64,000 bases of DNA from Sorghum bicolor (GCF_000003195.3 NC_012871.2:50367262-50431261), one strand, 5' to 3'; positions 1-10,730 are shown, numbered from the stretch's first letter. The notes: generated by a model not told the origin, from the letters alone. Numbers and translations are program-made.

Positions 1-1375
1 AGGCGGCTCAGCTCTGCGGCTGGATCTCTTGGTAATATTCATGCCTGTGTGCCTCCTACGCTTCAATTGAATTTTTGTGCAAGGATCGTAGTACTTGGAG
101 CATTAAGCTAACTCCCTGCCTCATGTGCTTCACGCATTTTGGTTTAATCTTTTAGGCCGCAACAATTTTTTTTATTTGGGTGCCTTGGTTGGGCTGCACA
201 CGCTATTTGCACTAAATTTACCTATTGTTACTTCCTAGATGGTTGACTTTCTATGATCCTTGGAGATCAACCTACGTAACGTCGTTCATTGCTATGTTCA
301 TGTCCCAACCACCTGAAGCTGCAGCCTTCCATTCGGGCTACTCGGTGCTCGTTCGGGTTATGGACCAAAGTCGTAAATTTAGTGTGTGCTTGCATGTGTT
401 GGGTAAGACCTTTTTTCCCCGGTGCATGCTCTCGTTGCTATTTGCGTACTAATATAATATAATTGCTTTGTCCCTTTACTTTTGGTTTGCCTCATTGCCT
501 GCAGTCCATCCTTGCACTTTAATATAATGAGGTTTGCTAGATTCAGTTTCGTAGCCTATTTAGCTTTCTTCTTCCTCTCCAAAAAAATGAATCTATACAT
601 ACACCTTCAGGGATTAGAATAAATTAACCCACATTGATTCTCATTAAGAAACAAAAAGTGCACACCTTATATCAGTATATGAGTCATGATTTCAGTTTGT
701 CTTTTTAGCTTATAGGCCCATTTTTATGTTGTGAACGACATATTCTCAGGAAACATCTAACAACTATTTCTTACTAAATTCAGGTTCTAGACAACTGAAT
801 ATGTCAAGTTATGTCAAACTGTGACTGCCCACGACTTCAGGTATTTCAATTTTTGTTGTTTCGCTACCTTTGTGCCTCCTATCTTCACATCGTTTCAATA
901 GAGTTACAATTTCATTTTAAAACAGGCTCCACCATATTCAGCATCACAACTGCTAATGCTACCAAGGTGTCTACAAAAATTTACCTATCACATTTCATTT
1001 GCTTCATATGTTGTTCCTATTCCTCAATGGACAAATAAGAATAAATATATTTACTGCTGAGAGTAGCAAATCGAGCTAAAGTAATCCAAAGATAAAACCT
1101 CATTTTTTTCCTTTGTTGATTTGATTTTTTTTTTCTCACCTCAAATTCTTCGGGTTGTAGTGCAGGGAGCTACAACGACTTCTAATTTTTGCAAACAATT
1201 TATCTGTTTGATTGTTCTGATCTACATTTTCTGAAGTCAACCAAACAATTCACTAAAATGTGCAATCTATCTCTTCTCTATGCGCTCTCTAGTCAGTTTT
1301 TGTTTTCCTTGTCATATATAAACTGAATCCAGTTATATCTGCTTTTTATATCTGTTTTTTTTTTAAAAAAATCCG
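1..1375. other. Intergenic DNA, no gene seen
   Basis: This stretch is AT-rich with many short T and A runs. The open frames are short (75 codons at most) and show no domain motif, splice-linked continuation or codon pattern I can support. It may be an old intron or flank of a gene outside the window. Confidence 0.5.
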
Positions 1376-1406
1376 GAAGTAAGATGGAAGATCATTAGTA
1401 ACACGT

Positions 1407-2679
1407 AGTACCCCTATCTGGTGCGCCAACTGTCGGTGTTTTACCCCGGGGAGCTAGCACCAACGAGTGAATTTGTGTGCGTGCTCCCTCTTCCGGATGG
1501 TGATGCAAGAAGAACACGAGCGATTTATCCTAGTTCGGGCAAAGAAAGCCCTACGTCCAGCAGGGAGAGAGATTGTATTATCTTGCACTGAAGCGCTCAT
1601 ACAAGGGTGAATACAAGCAAATGCGAGTGGGGTTATGGTAAGGAGGACAGGACATGAGGTTATGAGCCCTCAAGAACTAGTAGTACGCGGCTAGGGTGTT
1701 GGCGCTGTTGTGCATGCGAGCGTGGTTTCCAACTAGGAGAGCTTGCCCTATTCTAAGTCCTAGTGCCCCCTTTTATAGGCCAAGAGAAGACACAGGGTTA
1801 CATGGCGTTAGGGCCAACATAGACTATGGCATGGATGAGGACACCGGTCCAACCGAGGCCTCCGTACCAGCATGGCTCGACGGGTCTTGTAACAGTGTAC
1901 TTGGCAATGATGGTGCGTGCGTTTTCTTGTGTGAGGTCATGTATAACATCTTATGGGAGTCCTGTGCTCAGTCGCATGCGCATGTAGTTCCCCAATTGTC
2001 GCGTCGGGAGTTGTTGGAGCGCTGACCGGCCCTAAAAGGTCCTTGCCAGAGGAGCATCCGGTGGTCTCGAGGGTCAGGCGGATAAGGGCACACCCCGTAC
2101 AAGGAGGCGTTGACAATAGTGCCTCGAGGGGTCATTTGACGGCCTCAAGGGGTCATTTGACGGAACGTTACACCAGGCGTGGCAGAACTGCCCTGTACCT
2201 TTCCCCAACTCCCAGGCTAGTCGATAAAAAGTAAGAAATGATGGGGGTACGACCCATCATTACAGTTGCGGCCGCCATGACATTAGGTGGGAACCTGTCA
2301 GGCGCATTAAATGCTCTGGACCCCGTACCAAGGGTAGACAGTCGATACGCGTTCCGCGCTCAGGGCCGTGTCATTCACTCGACCCAGATCCCGTAATTGA
2401 GAGGCACATGGTCTCGAGGCCCAGGCGTTAGCTCGAGCCATCCTCCGTCATCGAGGCGTAGGTCGAGTGGAGCACTTGGCGGCGTCTACCGTATCTCGAG
2501 TAGTGGGTATGATAAGCGTACGTCTGTCTAGGTCGTCGAGGCTTTCCATTGGGCCGGCCTAGTGCGATTTGCATGTTGGGCTTTTTTCACTGGTCGGAGT
2601 AGATGGGGTAATGTTATTTATCTGGGTTTATTTCCTTTAGTATATAAATATGGGTACCCCCTTATTCATATCCTCGACA
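1407..2679 (-). mobile_element. LTR retrotransposon stub: 5' LTR plus primer-site region
   Basis: Read on the minus strand, an LTR of about 1,249 bp runs from TGTCGAGG (2679) to CACCGACA (1431). It is followed at once by GTTGGCGCACCAGATAGGGG (1430-1411), the kind of sequence that follows the 5' LTR in many grass Gypsy elements. The LTR body carries a TATA box at 1770-1777 and the R/U5-like tail common to such elements. Internal sequence stops within about 50 bp, so the body is deleted. The outer end lies directly against a copia gag remnant at 2680, which appears to be the target. The family is inferred from the ends only. Confidence 0.7.
1770..1777 (-). promoter_or_regulatory. LTR TATA box
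   Basis: The minus strand reads TATAAAAG followed by a G-rich stretch, about 340 bp before the LTR end. This is the usual place for the U3/R boundary promoter and it supports the minus orientation of the LTR. Confidence 0.6.
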
Positions 2680-3106
2680 TCGATGTTCTCGAATTCACGA
2701 AGCAATCTCTAGGCATTGACTTCCTTGACTCAATCGGCACCAAGACGCGTGCCTCCCATGCCTCCTTCACCGTATTGTGCCTACCGAGCGTCTGCCACAT
2801 CTTAGCAGAGCGCTCATAGCCTGACGATCTTGCAAGCACTTGGGGTTGGTACCTAAGTTGATCACCTCCTAGATCTCCAAAGCCTCGTAATTGCCCTGCA
2901 TCAACATCGCCCACTTGGAGTAGTTGTCCCGTGTCAACATCGGCCACATCAGGGTGTTTTCCTTGACACCGGACACGCCATGGACGTTGATCCGTGCATC
3001 TTCCATCTTCTCCAGTTATCGGCATGGGACGACACGAACCTTCTTTGTGTGGCAATGACGGTGGACTCACGGAGCCGCTATAGAATATAAACCAGCTCCA
3101 ATACCA
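2680..3106 (-). pseudogene. Ty1/copia gag remnant with primer-binding site
   Basis: On the minus strand, TGGTATTGGAGC (3106-3095) resembles the initiator-tRNA-Met primer site of Ty1/copia elements. Downstream is a decayed Gag start. In one frame it reads LTRDNYSKWAMLMQGNYEAL, then a stop where a W would be expected, then EVINLGTNPKCLQDRQAMSA. A shifted frame continues with KMWQTLGRHNTVKEAWEA. These match the NYxxWxxxM, DRxAM and AKEAWE landmarks of the UBN2/DUF4219 type copia Gag. At least one stop and one frameshift are present. The sequence is cut off at 2680 by the LTR of another element. Sequence from 3111 rightwards for about 100 bp is probably the copia 5' LTR end. Confidence 0.65.
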
Positions 3107-3229
3107 GAGTGTTGGAACCAGAACTCCGATGAGGAGCTCCGGCGGCGTTGCGACACCGGCGGGTGGTGACTACGGCGACTGGAACCCTAGCGTCGACGAG
3201 AGCTCAAAACAAGAGAACGCGACATAGTT

Positions 3230-4230
3230 TTTCCACTACGAATGGCGCAAAGTTTACTTGATGCATTACTTGGTTTTTACACATGGCCAGTCCACATCCT
3301 CGCCATGAAGAACAGCCGCACGGTGCGCCTTCTTTTCCGGGCGCCCGTGCGATATGCATGGCGTGGTCACCATGGCGGGGAGTTGGCCTAAAGACGCGGT
3401 CATAGCGTGACACGCGCAATCTCCATGTCGCCCACGATTCTGAGCTATTGCAGACATGTTTTTTTAACAAAAACTAAACCATCTAATGCAACTGCATGCT
3501 GGATAACTACTTGACACGATTACAAGGATGCTGAATTGCTGATGCAACATGGAAGTAGTAAAGACACAGAGTGACTGAATGTCATTCAGACTGCATGCCA
3601 ATCCTAATGTAAACAAAATTCAGACATAAGCATACTTACTATTTCTTCGGATAGCACTTAGCTATTTCACTAGAAACTCATTGATCATAATACAATTACA
3701 GAAGCGGCACAACCCCGTCCTCCTGCACAAACATCAGAAAAGGGATCAACACTTGAAATTTACCATGAATTCAAAGAGTGGATTCCTTGGAGGCACTGGC
3801 TGGCCGACGCTAATCCCTGTGCGCCAGCGGCGACTGCAGGGCGCGCGACCGGCAGCGGCCTAGGCAAGCTGTCCGGCCGTGCCTGAAGCCGGCAGGACCT
3901 GGCCGAATCAAGCCCCGTTGAGGAGGAAGATGGGCTGGAGGTGAATGCCGCCGACGGCAGATTCCGCCGGGGCAAGAAGATCATGGTAAACACTGGTGCG
4001 GGATCGAGGAGGAGAGTGCTGTCAACGATTGCTTTTGTGCATTATCGATTGCGCATGCCTTCGCGCGTGACAACGCAATTAACTAATAAGCACGGAGAAA
4101 CAAGGGATAACAATTTAAATAAGAGGACTGGTGAGGTTTTGAGAGATATCTTTTTTTATATAGTAATAGTATAAACAAAAGAAACTTAAAAAAAACGTTA
4201 TGATGATAATATGCAAACAAAACGCTCCGT
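3230..4230. other. Intergenic DNA, no supported gene
   Basis: GC-rich patches at 3290-3440 and 3780-3960 hold short minus-strand frames of 60-88 codons that show no recognisable domain. The rest is AT-rich. A captured gene fragment is possible but I cannot support one. Confidence 0.4.
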
Positions 4231-4263
4231 GGGGAACTGGCTGAAGTGGTGGTTTCCAGCGAA

Positions 4264-4760
4264 CTACTCTTTGATGATGAGGTACAGCATCAACGAGTTT
4301 GGGATTCCGATGAAGAACACGTCAATGGCCAAAATTACACGACGGAAGGTCTTGTCGTCCATGCCCATGAACCTACAAACATGCATGTAAAACGAGGACG
4401 TTAGTTTTAGATTATATGGCGGAATGAATCAATCAAAATCAAAATCAAAATCCAAATTAATATAAACGAACCAAGAACACAAATTAGTAATGAAAAAAGA
4501 ACTGCGCACGATCGAGAAGAAATACACATACTTAGCCAGGAATATTTTCGGATTCCAACCTCACCATCTTATTGCCGTCCCTATAGCAACGCATCCAAAA
4601 AGGAGCTGTCTTGTTGGTGCCGCTGCTGAAGGTCCTGAGGCCGCAAGCTCAGGGCGGCAGGCGGAGGCGGCGCTCGAGATAGCACGGGACGAGGTGCAGT
4701 CCCATAACCGAGGCCGGAGATTTGCTTTAGTGGGCGTAGCAGGTGTCGTAAGGCGGCCAT
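4264..4760 (-). pseudogene. Decayed two-exon gene with a membrane tail
   Basis: Exon 1 (4760-4532) begins MAALRHLLRPLKQISGLGYG, an Arg/Ala/Leu-rich start like a mitochondrial transit peptide. It meets a TAG after about 59 codons. A one-base shift restores a charged stretch, KMVRLESEN, which is followed by TAA right at the splice donor AA/GTATGT. Exon 2 (4372-4264) begins after a TGTAG acceptor and encodes 35 residues: DDKTFRR, then a hydrophobic segment VILAIDVFFIGIP, ending LIIKE and a stop. The exon pair looks like a small organellar membrane protein gene that has lost its frame. I cannot name the family. The intact splice signals argue for a real ancestral gene, and the frameshift argues that it is now broken. 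Confidence 0.4.
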
Positions 4761-4840
4761 GTCGATCGTCGCTTCTTGCTAGCTGCGGCGACAAAACAAA
4801 GTCTCAGAGATCTTGTTCTTGGACGTGGAGAAACAAATTA

Positions 4841-5100
4841 CTCCCTCAATCTTAAATTGTAAGTCATTCCAGGAATCTTAGAGAGTCAAAGCATTTTTAC
4901 GTTCGACCAAAATTATAGAGTAAAATACTAAAATTTGTAACGTAAAGTGAGTTTACTATGAAAATATAATTAAGGAAGAATCTAATGATATTTAGTTTGT
5001 ATCATAATAATAATTATTTTATCATATAAATTTGGTCAAACATTGAAAAGTTTGACTCTCCAAAATTCTTGAAATGACTTACAATTTGGCATGGAGGGAG
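4841..5100. mobile_element. Stowaway-type MITE (260 bp)
   Basis: It starts CTCCCTCAATCTTAAATTG, ends CAATTTGGCATGGAGGGAG, and is flanked by TA on both sides (4839-4840 and 5101-5102). The AT-rich interior has no coding capacity. Termini and TA duplication are typical of Tc1/mariner-derived Stowaway MITEs. A relative lies at 27541-27790. Confidence 0.85.
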
Positions 5101-5127
5101 TAGTTATTAGCGGTTTGTTGCTAGTTA

Positions 5128-5152
5128 TATATATATATATATATATATATAT
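5128..5152. repeat. TA microsatellite
   Basis: A short run of alternating T and A at the left edge of a MITE-like repeat. Several repeats of this window insert beside TA tracts. Confidence 0.8.
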
Positions 5153-5525
5153 GGAAATTCCTTTGTACACGTACGTGTAGTTACTCTCATCTTCATAAAC
5201 TACATTGTGTATGTATTCATACTTATTTATCAGTTTGAGTATGTTTATATACTCATATTAAGATACTCAGGATCTTACCACGCGAAAATTTTTCAAAAAA
5301 AGTTATATTTTAAATATATTACTAAAATGCCACTACTATATTATATACAATAAGTATAACCATATACTCTATGTATGTATGCATACTTAACATACATATC
5401 ACTCTAGATGGTCTAGTATGATCATATACTTTGTCTATATACATTTCGTCCGGTCATATACACCTTAAATCTAGAGATACATAGATGAGAGTAACTACAC
5501 GCGCGTGTAAAAGAAACGCGTCCTA
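5152..5525. mobile_element. MITE-like repeat, family A, copy 1
   Basis: The ends form imperfect inverted repeats built on TACACGTACGTGTAGTTACT at the left and its complement (AGTAACTACACGCGCGTGTA) at the right. The interior is AT-rich and non-coding. A second, diverged copy in the same orientation lies at 31096-31460. I do not recognise a named family. Confidence 0.6.
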
Positions 5526-5552
5526 TATATATGGTAAATTTATATATATATA

Positions 5553-5785
5553 ACTATTACTCTATAGCTGGCTACAAAATAACTTATTTTGTAGCCACTT
5601 TGAGTTACGATAATTACTATATTAATTTATAAGATTATAGTAACTCCTTACTAAGTGCTTTACTATAACATTATGGTAAATATCCCCATATGTTATAGTA
5701 ACCCAACTATCGTAAATATGTATACATATTATCGTAGATTAATATATAAAATTATCGTAAATGGAGGTGGCTAGTATATATATAT
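5553..5785. mobile_element. MITE-like repeat, family B, copy 1
   Basis: It starts ACTATTACTCTATAGCTGGC and contains the hairpin GGCTACAAAATAACTTATTTTGTAGCC. The interior carries TTACGATAAT-type motifs. An inverted copy at 29061-29325 matches nearly end to end and shows that copy 1 lacks about 28 bp near its right end. Confidence 0.65.
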
Positions 5786-6002
5786 GCCAACTCCGGGCAG
5801 GTGAAAGTTTGATTAATTTGGAATTCAACACGTATACGTATACATGTCCTGTAACGCAAGCGCAGGTCTTCCGGGCCGGACTGACTATTGGGCTATATTG
5901 GCCTATTGGCCCATGAGTTGAAACTTCAGACTTGAGATAGGTGGCGGAGGCGGAGGCGGTGCCGTGGGCAGCGCGCGACTGTCGTATGTATACATGGCCA
6001 TC

Positions 6003-6200
6003 GTGCCGTGCCGGCACGACACGCAGGCACGCCGTGCCGTGCCGACACAGCACTACAGCGTGTCGGCCGTGCCGTGCCTGCCCGTGTCATGAGCCAGGTC
6101 ATCGGCCCACAGCACGGCACATGGGCCGAATTTCCGTGCCGTGCCGCCCATGGGCCACGGCCATTTTCACCGTGCCGTGCTGGCCCACGGCCCGTCAGTC
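6003..6200. repeat. hAT left subterminal repeats
   Basis: Many direct and inverted copies of GCCGTGCC, with GGCCCA(T/C) interspersed, lie just inside the left tip. Such clusters are the usual transposase-binding regions of hAT elements, although binding here is inferred. Confidence 0.7.
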
Positions 6201-6817
6201 CAGAGTATACTCTAAATTACCAGTTTTAAGTTTCAACATCACAAAAATATATAGAAACTTAGAAAGTAAAGAACTAAAGAACAAGTGATTGAACAACAGA
6301 TAACAAGATAACAGATTATCAAACTTCAAAAGGAGCTGTTGTGCAATGCTGCCTCATTAAAAACCTTTCTAGGTAAAACTCACCCTTGTGAGAAACCCTA
6401 GAAAGGGAAAAAGAGTACAGCCAGCTCAGTCTTAGTCATAGTTCTTAGTTTAGACAGTTCTATCCTATTACAATATACTGCCAAGTGCCAACATGGCAAG
6501 TTGGCAACGTCAGTGGCAAATGAGTGAGTTCACACTTCACAACAGGAAGTGAGGAAGCCGCTGTAATGCAAATGTCCTTCTATCCTATTACAAAAGCCCT
6601 ATAGTGGCAAGTGGCAATTTGCAAGGTTCTGGTTCATGCTTCATGGTGACTCACTTCTTGACAACCACAACCAAAAGTCTAAAAGTACCTGCAAAATGGA
6701 ACAAGTTTCAGTTTCAGTGAACAGTTATGGGACTTGAATACTTGATTCATGACATGATGTATAGGTTGAGTGAGACAGTGATGACTACCTCTCGTCCTCT
6801 CCTTCTGGAGACTTCTT

Positions 6818-9157
6818 CTATCCAGCACCAGCACCAGCAGTACCGCCGCTGCCGCTGCCACTGCCAGTGCTGCTTCCGCTGCCGCTGCATTCACCTTCAT
6901 CCAGGTGCATGCTCTCGAACAACTCCTCTAGGTCGACGTCCTCAGGTGCATGCTGTTCTTTTCTTGCTGCTTGATCCCAATCCTTGATGCAGGTGAGCAT
7001 TTCCACATGCTCAGGCAACAAGCGCCGCCGCCGGTCTTCGAGTATCCTTGCTGTACAGCTGAAACACGACTTCGAAGACACAGTAGATACAGGAACAGAC
7101 AAGATATCGCGAGCCATTATGGATAAGATGGGATAGGTTAGCTTGTGGTCACGCCACCACAGTAGTATGTCAAAAGACTCTCCCCAATCAGTGACAGTGT
7201 CACTGTCCAAGTAAGCTGTCAGCTCATTGACACCAGATGTAGAAGATGAACTGGGGGAACAGCCAGAGGAAGCACCAGGACAACCATAGATCTTTCCCCA
7301 TACCTGCTTCCTTTTACCTGAAGGAGCACTAGGCATAGGAGGCCTTTGAGACCGAGCTGCACCATATCTCTCCTCATACTTGCTAAACAATCTGGTCATC
7401 TTATCTTTCACATCACCATAGTAAACACCATAATAGGTACTAGTCTGTTTAGCAAGTAACTCAAGCACATTAAAAAAGCCTTTCATCTTAGCTCTAGGAT
7501 CCAGAATGAATGCATAAGAATATAGTAATGGAATGTCCCTCCAATACTTAAGGAACTTAAGTTTCATAGGAGCTGCAATACTTCTGAATCCAGGATCACT
7601 TTCAGCTTTATGCAAATGCTCAGCAAAGTCAAGGATATGATGCATCATAAGTGGAGCAGTGGGATAGTAAACACCAGACAAAGAAACAGTTGCATCATAA
7701 AACATCTCCAGGAATTTCATAATCTGGTCAGCAGCATACCAGTGCTGGGGAGTCAGCAGTTGCTCACCATAGTTTGACTCAATCCACACAGAAAACACAT
7801 CTTTATATGGCAGCAAATGTTTAAGCATCAAATAGGTTGAATTCCATCTAACATCCATATCCAATCCAAACTTTCTAGGTCTAACACCCTTAGCAATGCA
7901 ATAGTTCTTAAACAATGCAATCCTTTGATTAGAGGAATTCAAATAGTTGATTGCTATCCTAAAAGCATCAAGATAAGGACTGAACCTCTTTAAGCCTGAC
8001 TTAACAATCAGATTAATAATATGGCATGCACAGCGCTGATGCACAAGCAAATACTTGACTTTGTGAGGATCATCCTTAGTAGGTGCAGGATAAGAGCCCA
8101 GGTAACCAGACAACATAGGTTGCAAGATATCAAAAGCCTTAGAATTAGCAGAAGCATTATCAAGACTCACAGCAAAGACCTTATCAATCAAACCAAACTC
8201 CTCAACCACACTAGCAATTTTCTCAGCAATGTTTTCCCCAGTATGTGATGACTCAATCAGCCTAAACCCAATAACCTTTTTTTGCAACTCCCAATCAGGA
8301 CCAACATAATGAGCAACAACAAAGATATAATCTTCCTTAGCATTACCAGACCAGATATCAGATGTTAAAGAAACAGATGAACAAGCAGGCAGCAAAGAAT
8401 GCATAAGCAAAGCACGCTCTTCAGCAAACAACTTATGCATGTCCCTAGTAGTGGTCTGCCTAGAAACCCTCTCAAAAGCAGGATTATGAGCATTCTTAAT
8501 GTAATCTTCCCAGGCTTGTGTGTCACCAACGCCTAATGGAAGATCCAGCCTAGCAATCAACCGACACAGTTCATTCCGAGCACGAGCAGCATCATAAACC
8601 CAGTTATGCAACCCATTAGCACTCATAGAAAGCCTGGACTGAACCCTACGATCATTATCTTGCTTCTTCCTACATGCTGCCATGTGCCTATTCAAGGAAC
8701 CAGTGCCAATTGAAGCTCTAGCAGCAAACCTCTTACCACACCGCTTACAGATGGCATGAGTTCTAACATCATTCTCATCAAGGATCGGGACAAAATCATC
8801 CCAACAAGCAGCAGTGAGCTTACCATTACCAGATCCAGATGAGGCAGCATTAGTGTTCTCGGAGCCGTCCACCTCCACCCCACCAGCACCATTGCCGGCG
8901 TCAACATCAATCGGGTGCTGGCCGTCACCCAAATTGATGCCGTCTTCAGTGGTGTCAACGTCGTTCTCGATCTCCAACTCCTCCATGGCCTCCTCGGGGT
9001 GCTCGCCATCGGCACGGTGGTTGTACTCATCCGCAGCCACTGGCACAGTCACCGCAACCACAGGAGGGTGGGAAGGCCGGTTCCGGCCCCTGGCCGCAGC
9101 TCCAGCACCGTCCCTCGACGGTGGGCAGGGGCGCTTCAAGCCGGATGGCCTTGCCAT
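6818..9157 (-). CDS. hAT transposase with BED zinc finger, intact
   Basis: The 779-residue protein should cut and paste the surrounding element in the nucleus. The N-terminus is acidic and low in complexity (residues 1-115). A BED zinc finger follows at about 119-162 (CKRCGKRFAA with downstream H and C). The RNase-H-like core shows SDIWS (about residue 266) and LDNAS (about 332), the expected positions of two catalytic Asp, then CHIINLIV and VRWNSTYLML. The C-terminal hAT dimerisation region reads FDILLWWRDH, YPILSIMARDILSVPVSTV. The usual xSESxFS signature is SSKSCFS here. I chose the ATG at 9157 rather than an upstream in-frame ATG at 9220, because the latter lies inside a 5'-leader intron (donor GTGAGT at 9301, acceptor TTGCAG ending 9198). 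There are no frameshifts or internal stops. Confidence 0.9.
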   Translation of the reverse strand: MARPSGLKRPCPPSRDGAGAAARGRNRPSHPPVVAVTVPVAADEYNHRADGEHPEEAMEELEIENDVDTTEDGINLGDGQHPIDVDAGNGAGGVEVDGSENTNAASSGSGNGKLTAACWDDFVPILDENDVRTHAICKRCGKRFAARASIGTGSLNRHMAACRKKQDNDRRVQSRLSMSANGLHNWVYDAARARNELCRLIARLDLPLGVGDTQAWEDYIKNAHNPAFERVSRQTTTRDMHKLFAEERALLMHSLLPACSSVSLTSDIWSGNAKEDYIFVVAHYVGPDWELQKKVIGFRLIESSHTGENIAEKIASVVEEFGLIDKVFAVSLDNASANSKAFDILQPMLSGYLGSYPAPTKDDPHKVKYLLVHQRCACHIINLIVKSGLKRFSPYLDAFRIAINYLNSSNQRIALFKNYCIAKGVRPRKFGLDMDVRWNSTYLMLKHLLPYKDVFSVWIESNYGEQLLTPQHWYAADQIMKFLEMFYDATVSLSGVYYPTAPLMMHHILDFAEHLHKAESDPGFRSIAAPMKLKFLKYWRDIPLLYSYAFILDPRAKMKGFFNVLELLAKQTSTYYGVYYGDVKDKMTRLFSKYEERYGAARSQRPPMPSAPSGKRKQVWGKIYGCPGASSGCSPSSSSTSGVNELTAYLDSDTVTDWGESFDILLWWRDHKLTYPILSIMARDILSVPVSTVSSKSCFSCTARILEDRRRRLLPEHVEMLTCIKDWDQAARKEQHAPEDVDLEELFESMHLDEGECSGSGSSTGSGSGSGGTAGAGAG

Positions 9158-9197
9158 CGCGCCTCCAGAGGAGGAGGACAAAGCGTCAGGCACCAAC

Positions 9198-9301
9198 CTG
9201 CAAGCGAAGAACAAGAACAATAGAACATGAGGTCAAGAAGAAGAAGATCATTAGATCAAATGAAATCAAGAAGAGGGTTAGGGTTTTGACTTTTGACTCA
9301 C
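9198..9301 (-). other. 5'-leader intron of hAT transposase
   Basis: On the minus strand, GTAG/GTGAGTC at 9301 and a pyrimidine-rich tract ending CTTGCAG at 9198 bound a 104-bp intron. Removing it deletes the apparent upstream start MFLFF and leaves MARPSG as the first in-frame start. An alternative donor (CCAT/GTGAGT) lies farther upstream near 9440. Confidence 0.65.
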
Positions 9302-9713
9302 CTACGCCACCGGAGCCCAGTGCCGGAGAAGAAGCCAAGGAGCCAGCATCCAAGCAGAGAATGACGAGAACGAGAAGCACCGTTAGACCGACGGCGAGTG
9401 GTGGCGGCGGAAGAAATGACAAGTCAACGACTCACATGGACATGGTACACCGGAGGAGGAGGACTGGAGGAGGAGGGAAAGGAGGTAGGAGAGGGAGAAC
9501 GAGTGGCCGGCGAGGTGTCGAGGTCACCAGAGCAGGGGCAGGGCCGACCGGCCGGCGAGCTCAAGGCCAATGGCGGCGGGTCGGCGGCGGATTGGATGAG
9601 ATCTGACTGAGCGAGCGACTGAGCGAGTCAGGGAGACTGGGAGAGCGAGAGGCGAGAGCTGCGGCTGCGGGGGTGGGGGGATGAATTAGGGTTAGGTTGG
9701 TGGAGGCTTTCCG

Positions 9714-9721
9714 TTTTTATA
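9714..9721 (-). promoter_or_regulatory. TATA box of hAT transposase gene
   Basis: The minus strand reads CATATAAAAACGG inside the right end of the element, followed by a C-rich leader. This suits transcription towards the transposase. Confidence 0.6.
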
Positions 9722-9759
9722 TGGCGAGGGTGGGATGGGGGGCGCCGGGCGGGGGCTGG

Positions 9760-9960
9760 CCGGCCGTGCCGTCCACCGTGCCGGCCCTCTGGTCGTGCCG
9801 TGCCCGTGCCGTGTCATGGGCCAGGCCGGCGGCCCATGCACTGCACTAGCCCTCGTGCCGTGCTGGCACGGGCACGGTGCCTGCCGTGCCGTGCGGCCCA
9901 TGGGCCGTGCCAAAAGGCCGTGCTGCGTGCCGTGCCAGCGGCCCATGGGCCGTCTGGAAA
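9760..9960. repeat. hAT right subterminal repeats
   Basis: Clustered GCCGTGCC and GGCACGG copies plus GGCCCATGGGCC palindromes mirror the left end. The promoter lies just inside this block, so transposase binding could also regulate transcription. That role is inferred. Confidence 0.7.
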
Positions 9961-9974
9961 TCTATAGTCGTACG

Positions 9975-10730
9975 TAGCTGGGTGGCCATGCGCATGATGT
10001 GTTTCACCACAACATGAAGCTTCTCGACATACACCCTCCGACGTTTTGGGCTTGTGGTGGTGCTCCCGATCGAAGAAGTCGAACCATGCATGATGCGCTC
10101 TTCACACAAGCTGCCGCACCTCGTCCTTTTAGCGCGCGCATGCGTTACAAACTGGTCTAGGAACTAGATTGAGACCACTAGTTTATTTGGTTTTAAAAAA
10201 AGTAATTTGGTTTGGTTTGGATGTGGTGAGAGCCATTTTATGGGTTGGATTGGTTGGGGAATTAGCTAGCTCTTTGTTGCCAAACATGCTTCAAGGTGGT
10301 TTTTGTTTCGATCACTGCCCATTAGCAAGGTTGTCAGTTACCGGAAAGCACAAACCGTAGTCCCAAAAAGAGTGTGAAATTTTGGACTTCAAAGTCATTG
10401 TGTCAAGGAGAAATTGAGAATACCACGCTGCTCAACTTCCCATCTAGAGCGTCTAAAGCTGGTAAAGAATGTCACTTTCAGTACGCACAGTGAAATTTCT
10501 TTTCCTTTTTTTTCACGTTGCCAAATTCAATGTAGATCCCCCATCATCCTGTCATACAAGTCATTTTTATATATGCATGGAAACACAGGGCCCGAGACAG
10601 ATATATACCCCCAAAAAAAGTTCAGTAATACTTCCTCCGTACCCATAATTCTTAACATTTAGGACATGATGTGGTAACTAAAGAGTGTTTAATTAGAAGT
10701 TAGTTTTTTATGTCTGCCTCTAATAAATAT
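9975..10730. other. Intergenic DNA with a MITE fragment
   Basis: No coding region is supported. A CTTCCTCCGTACCCATAATT stretch near 10631 looks like one end of a Stowaway-type MITE whose other end I could not find. Confidence 0.4.

Larger units (their letters stand above)
5989..9966 (-). mobile_element. hAT transposon, apparently complete
   Basis: The 3,978-bp element is bounded by an 8-bp target duplication, GTCGTATG (5981-5988) and GTCGTACG (9967-9974), with one mismatch. Its tips are TATACATGGCC and, inverted, TATAGATTTCC. Both subterminal regions are packed with GCCGTGCC/GGCACGGC copies. It holds one transposase gene with a TATA box and one 5'-leader intron. The 8-bp duplication and the transposase identify the superfamily. 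Confidence 0.85.

Noticed and set aside
3204..3993. Minus frames of 63-88 codons in GC-rich patches
   Set aside because: No domain or splice-linked continuation was found. Composition explains the open frames.
9158..9220. In-frame upstream start MFLFF for the hAT transposase
   Set aside because: It lies across a strong intron acceptor, and the leader intron removes it. The start at 9157 is preferred.
8814..9606. Plus-strand frames of 100-161 codons near the hAT right end
   Set aside because: They are antisense to the acidic N-terminus and leader of the transposase, GC-rich, and without domains.
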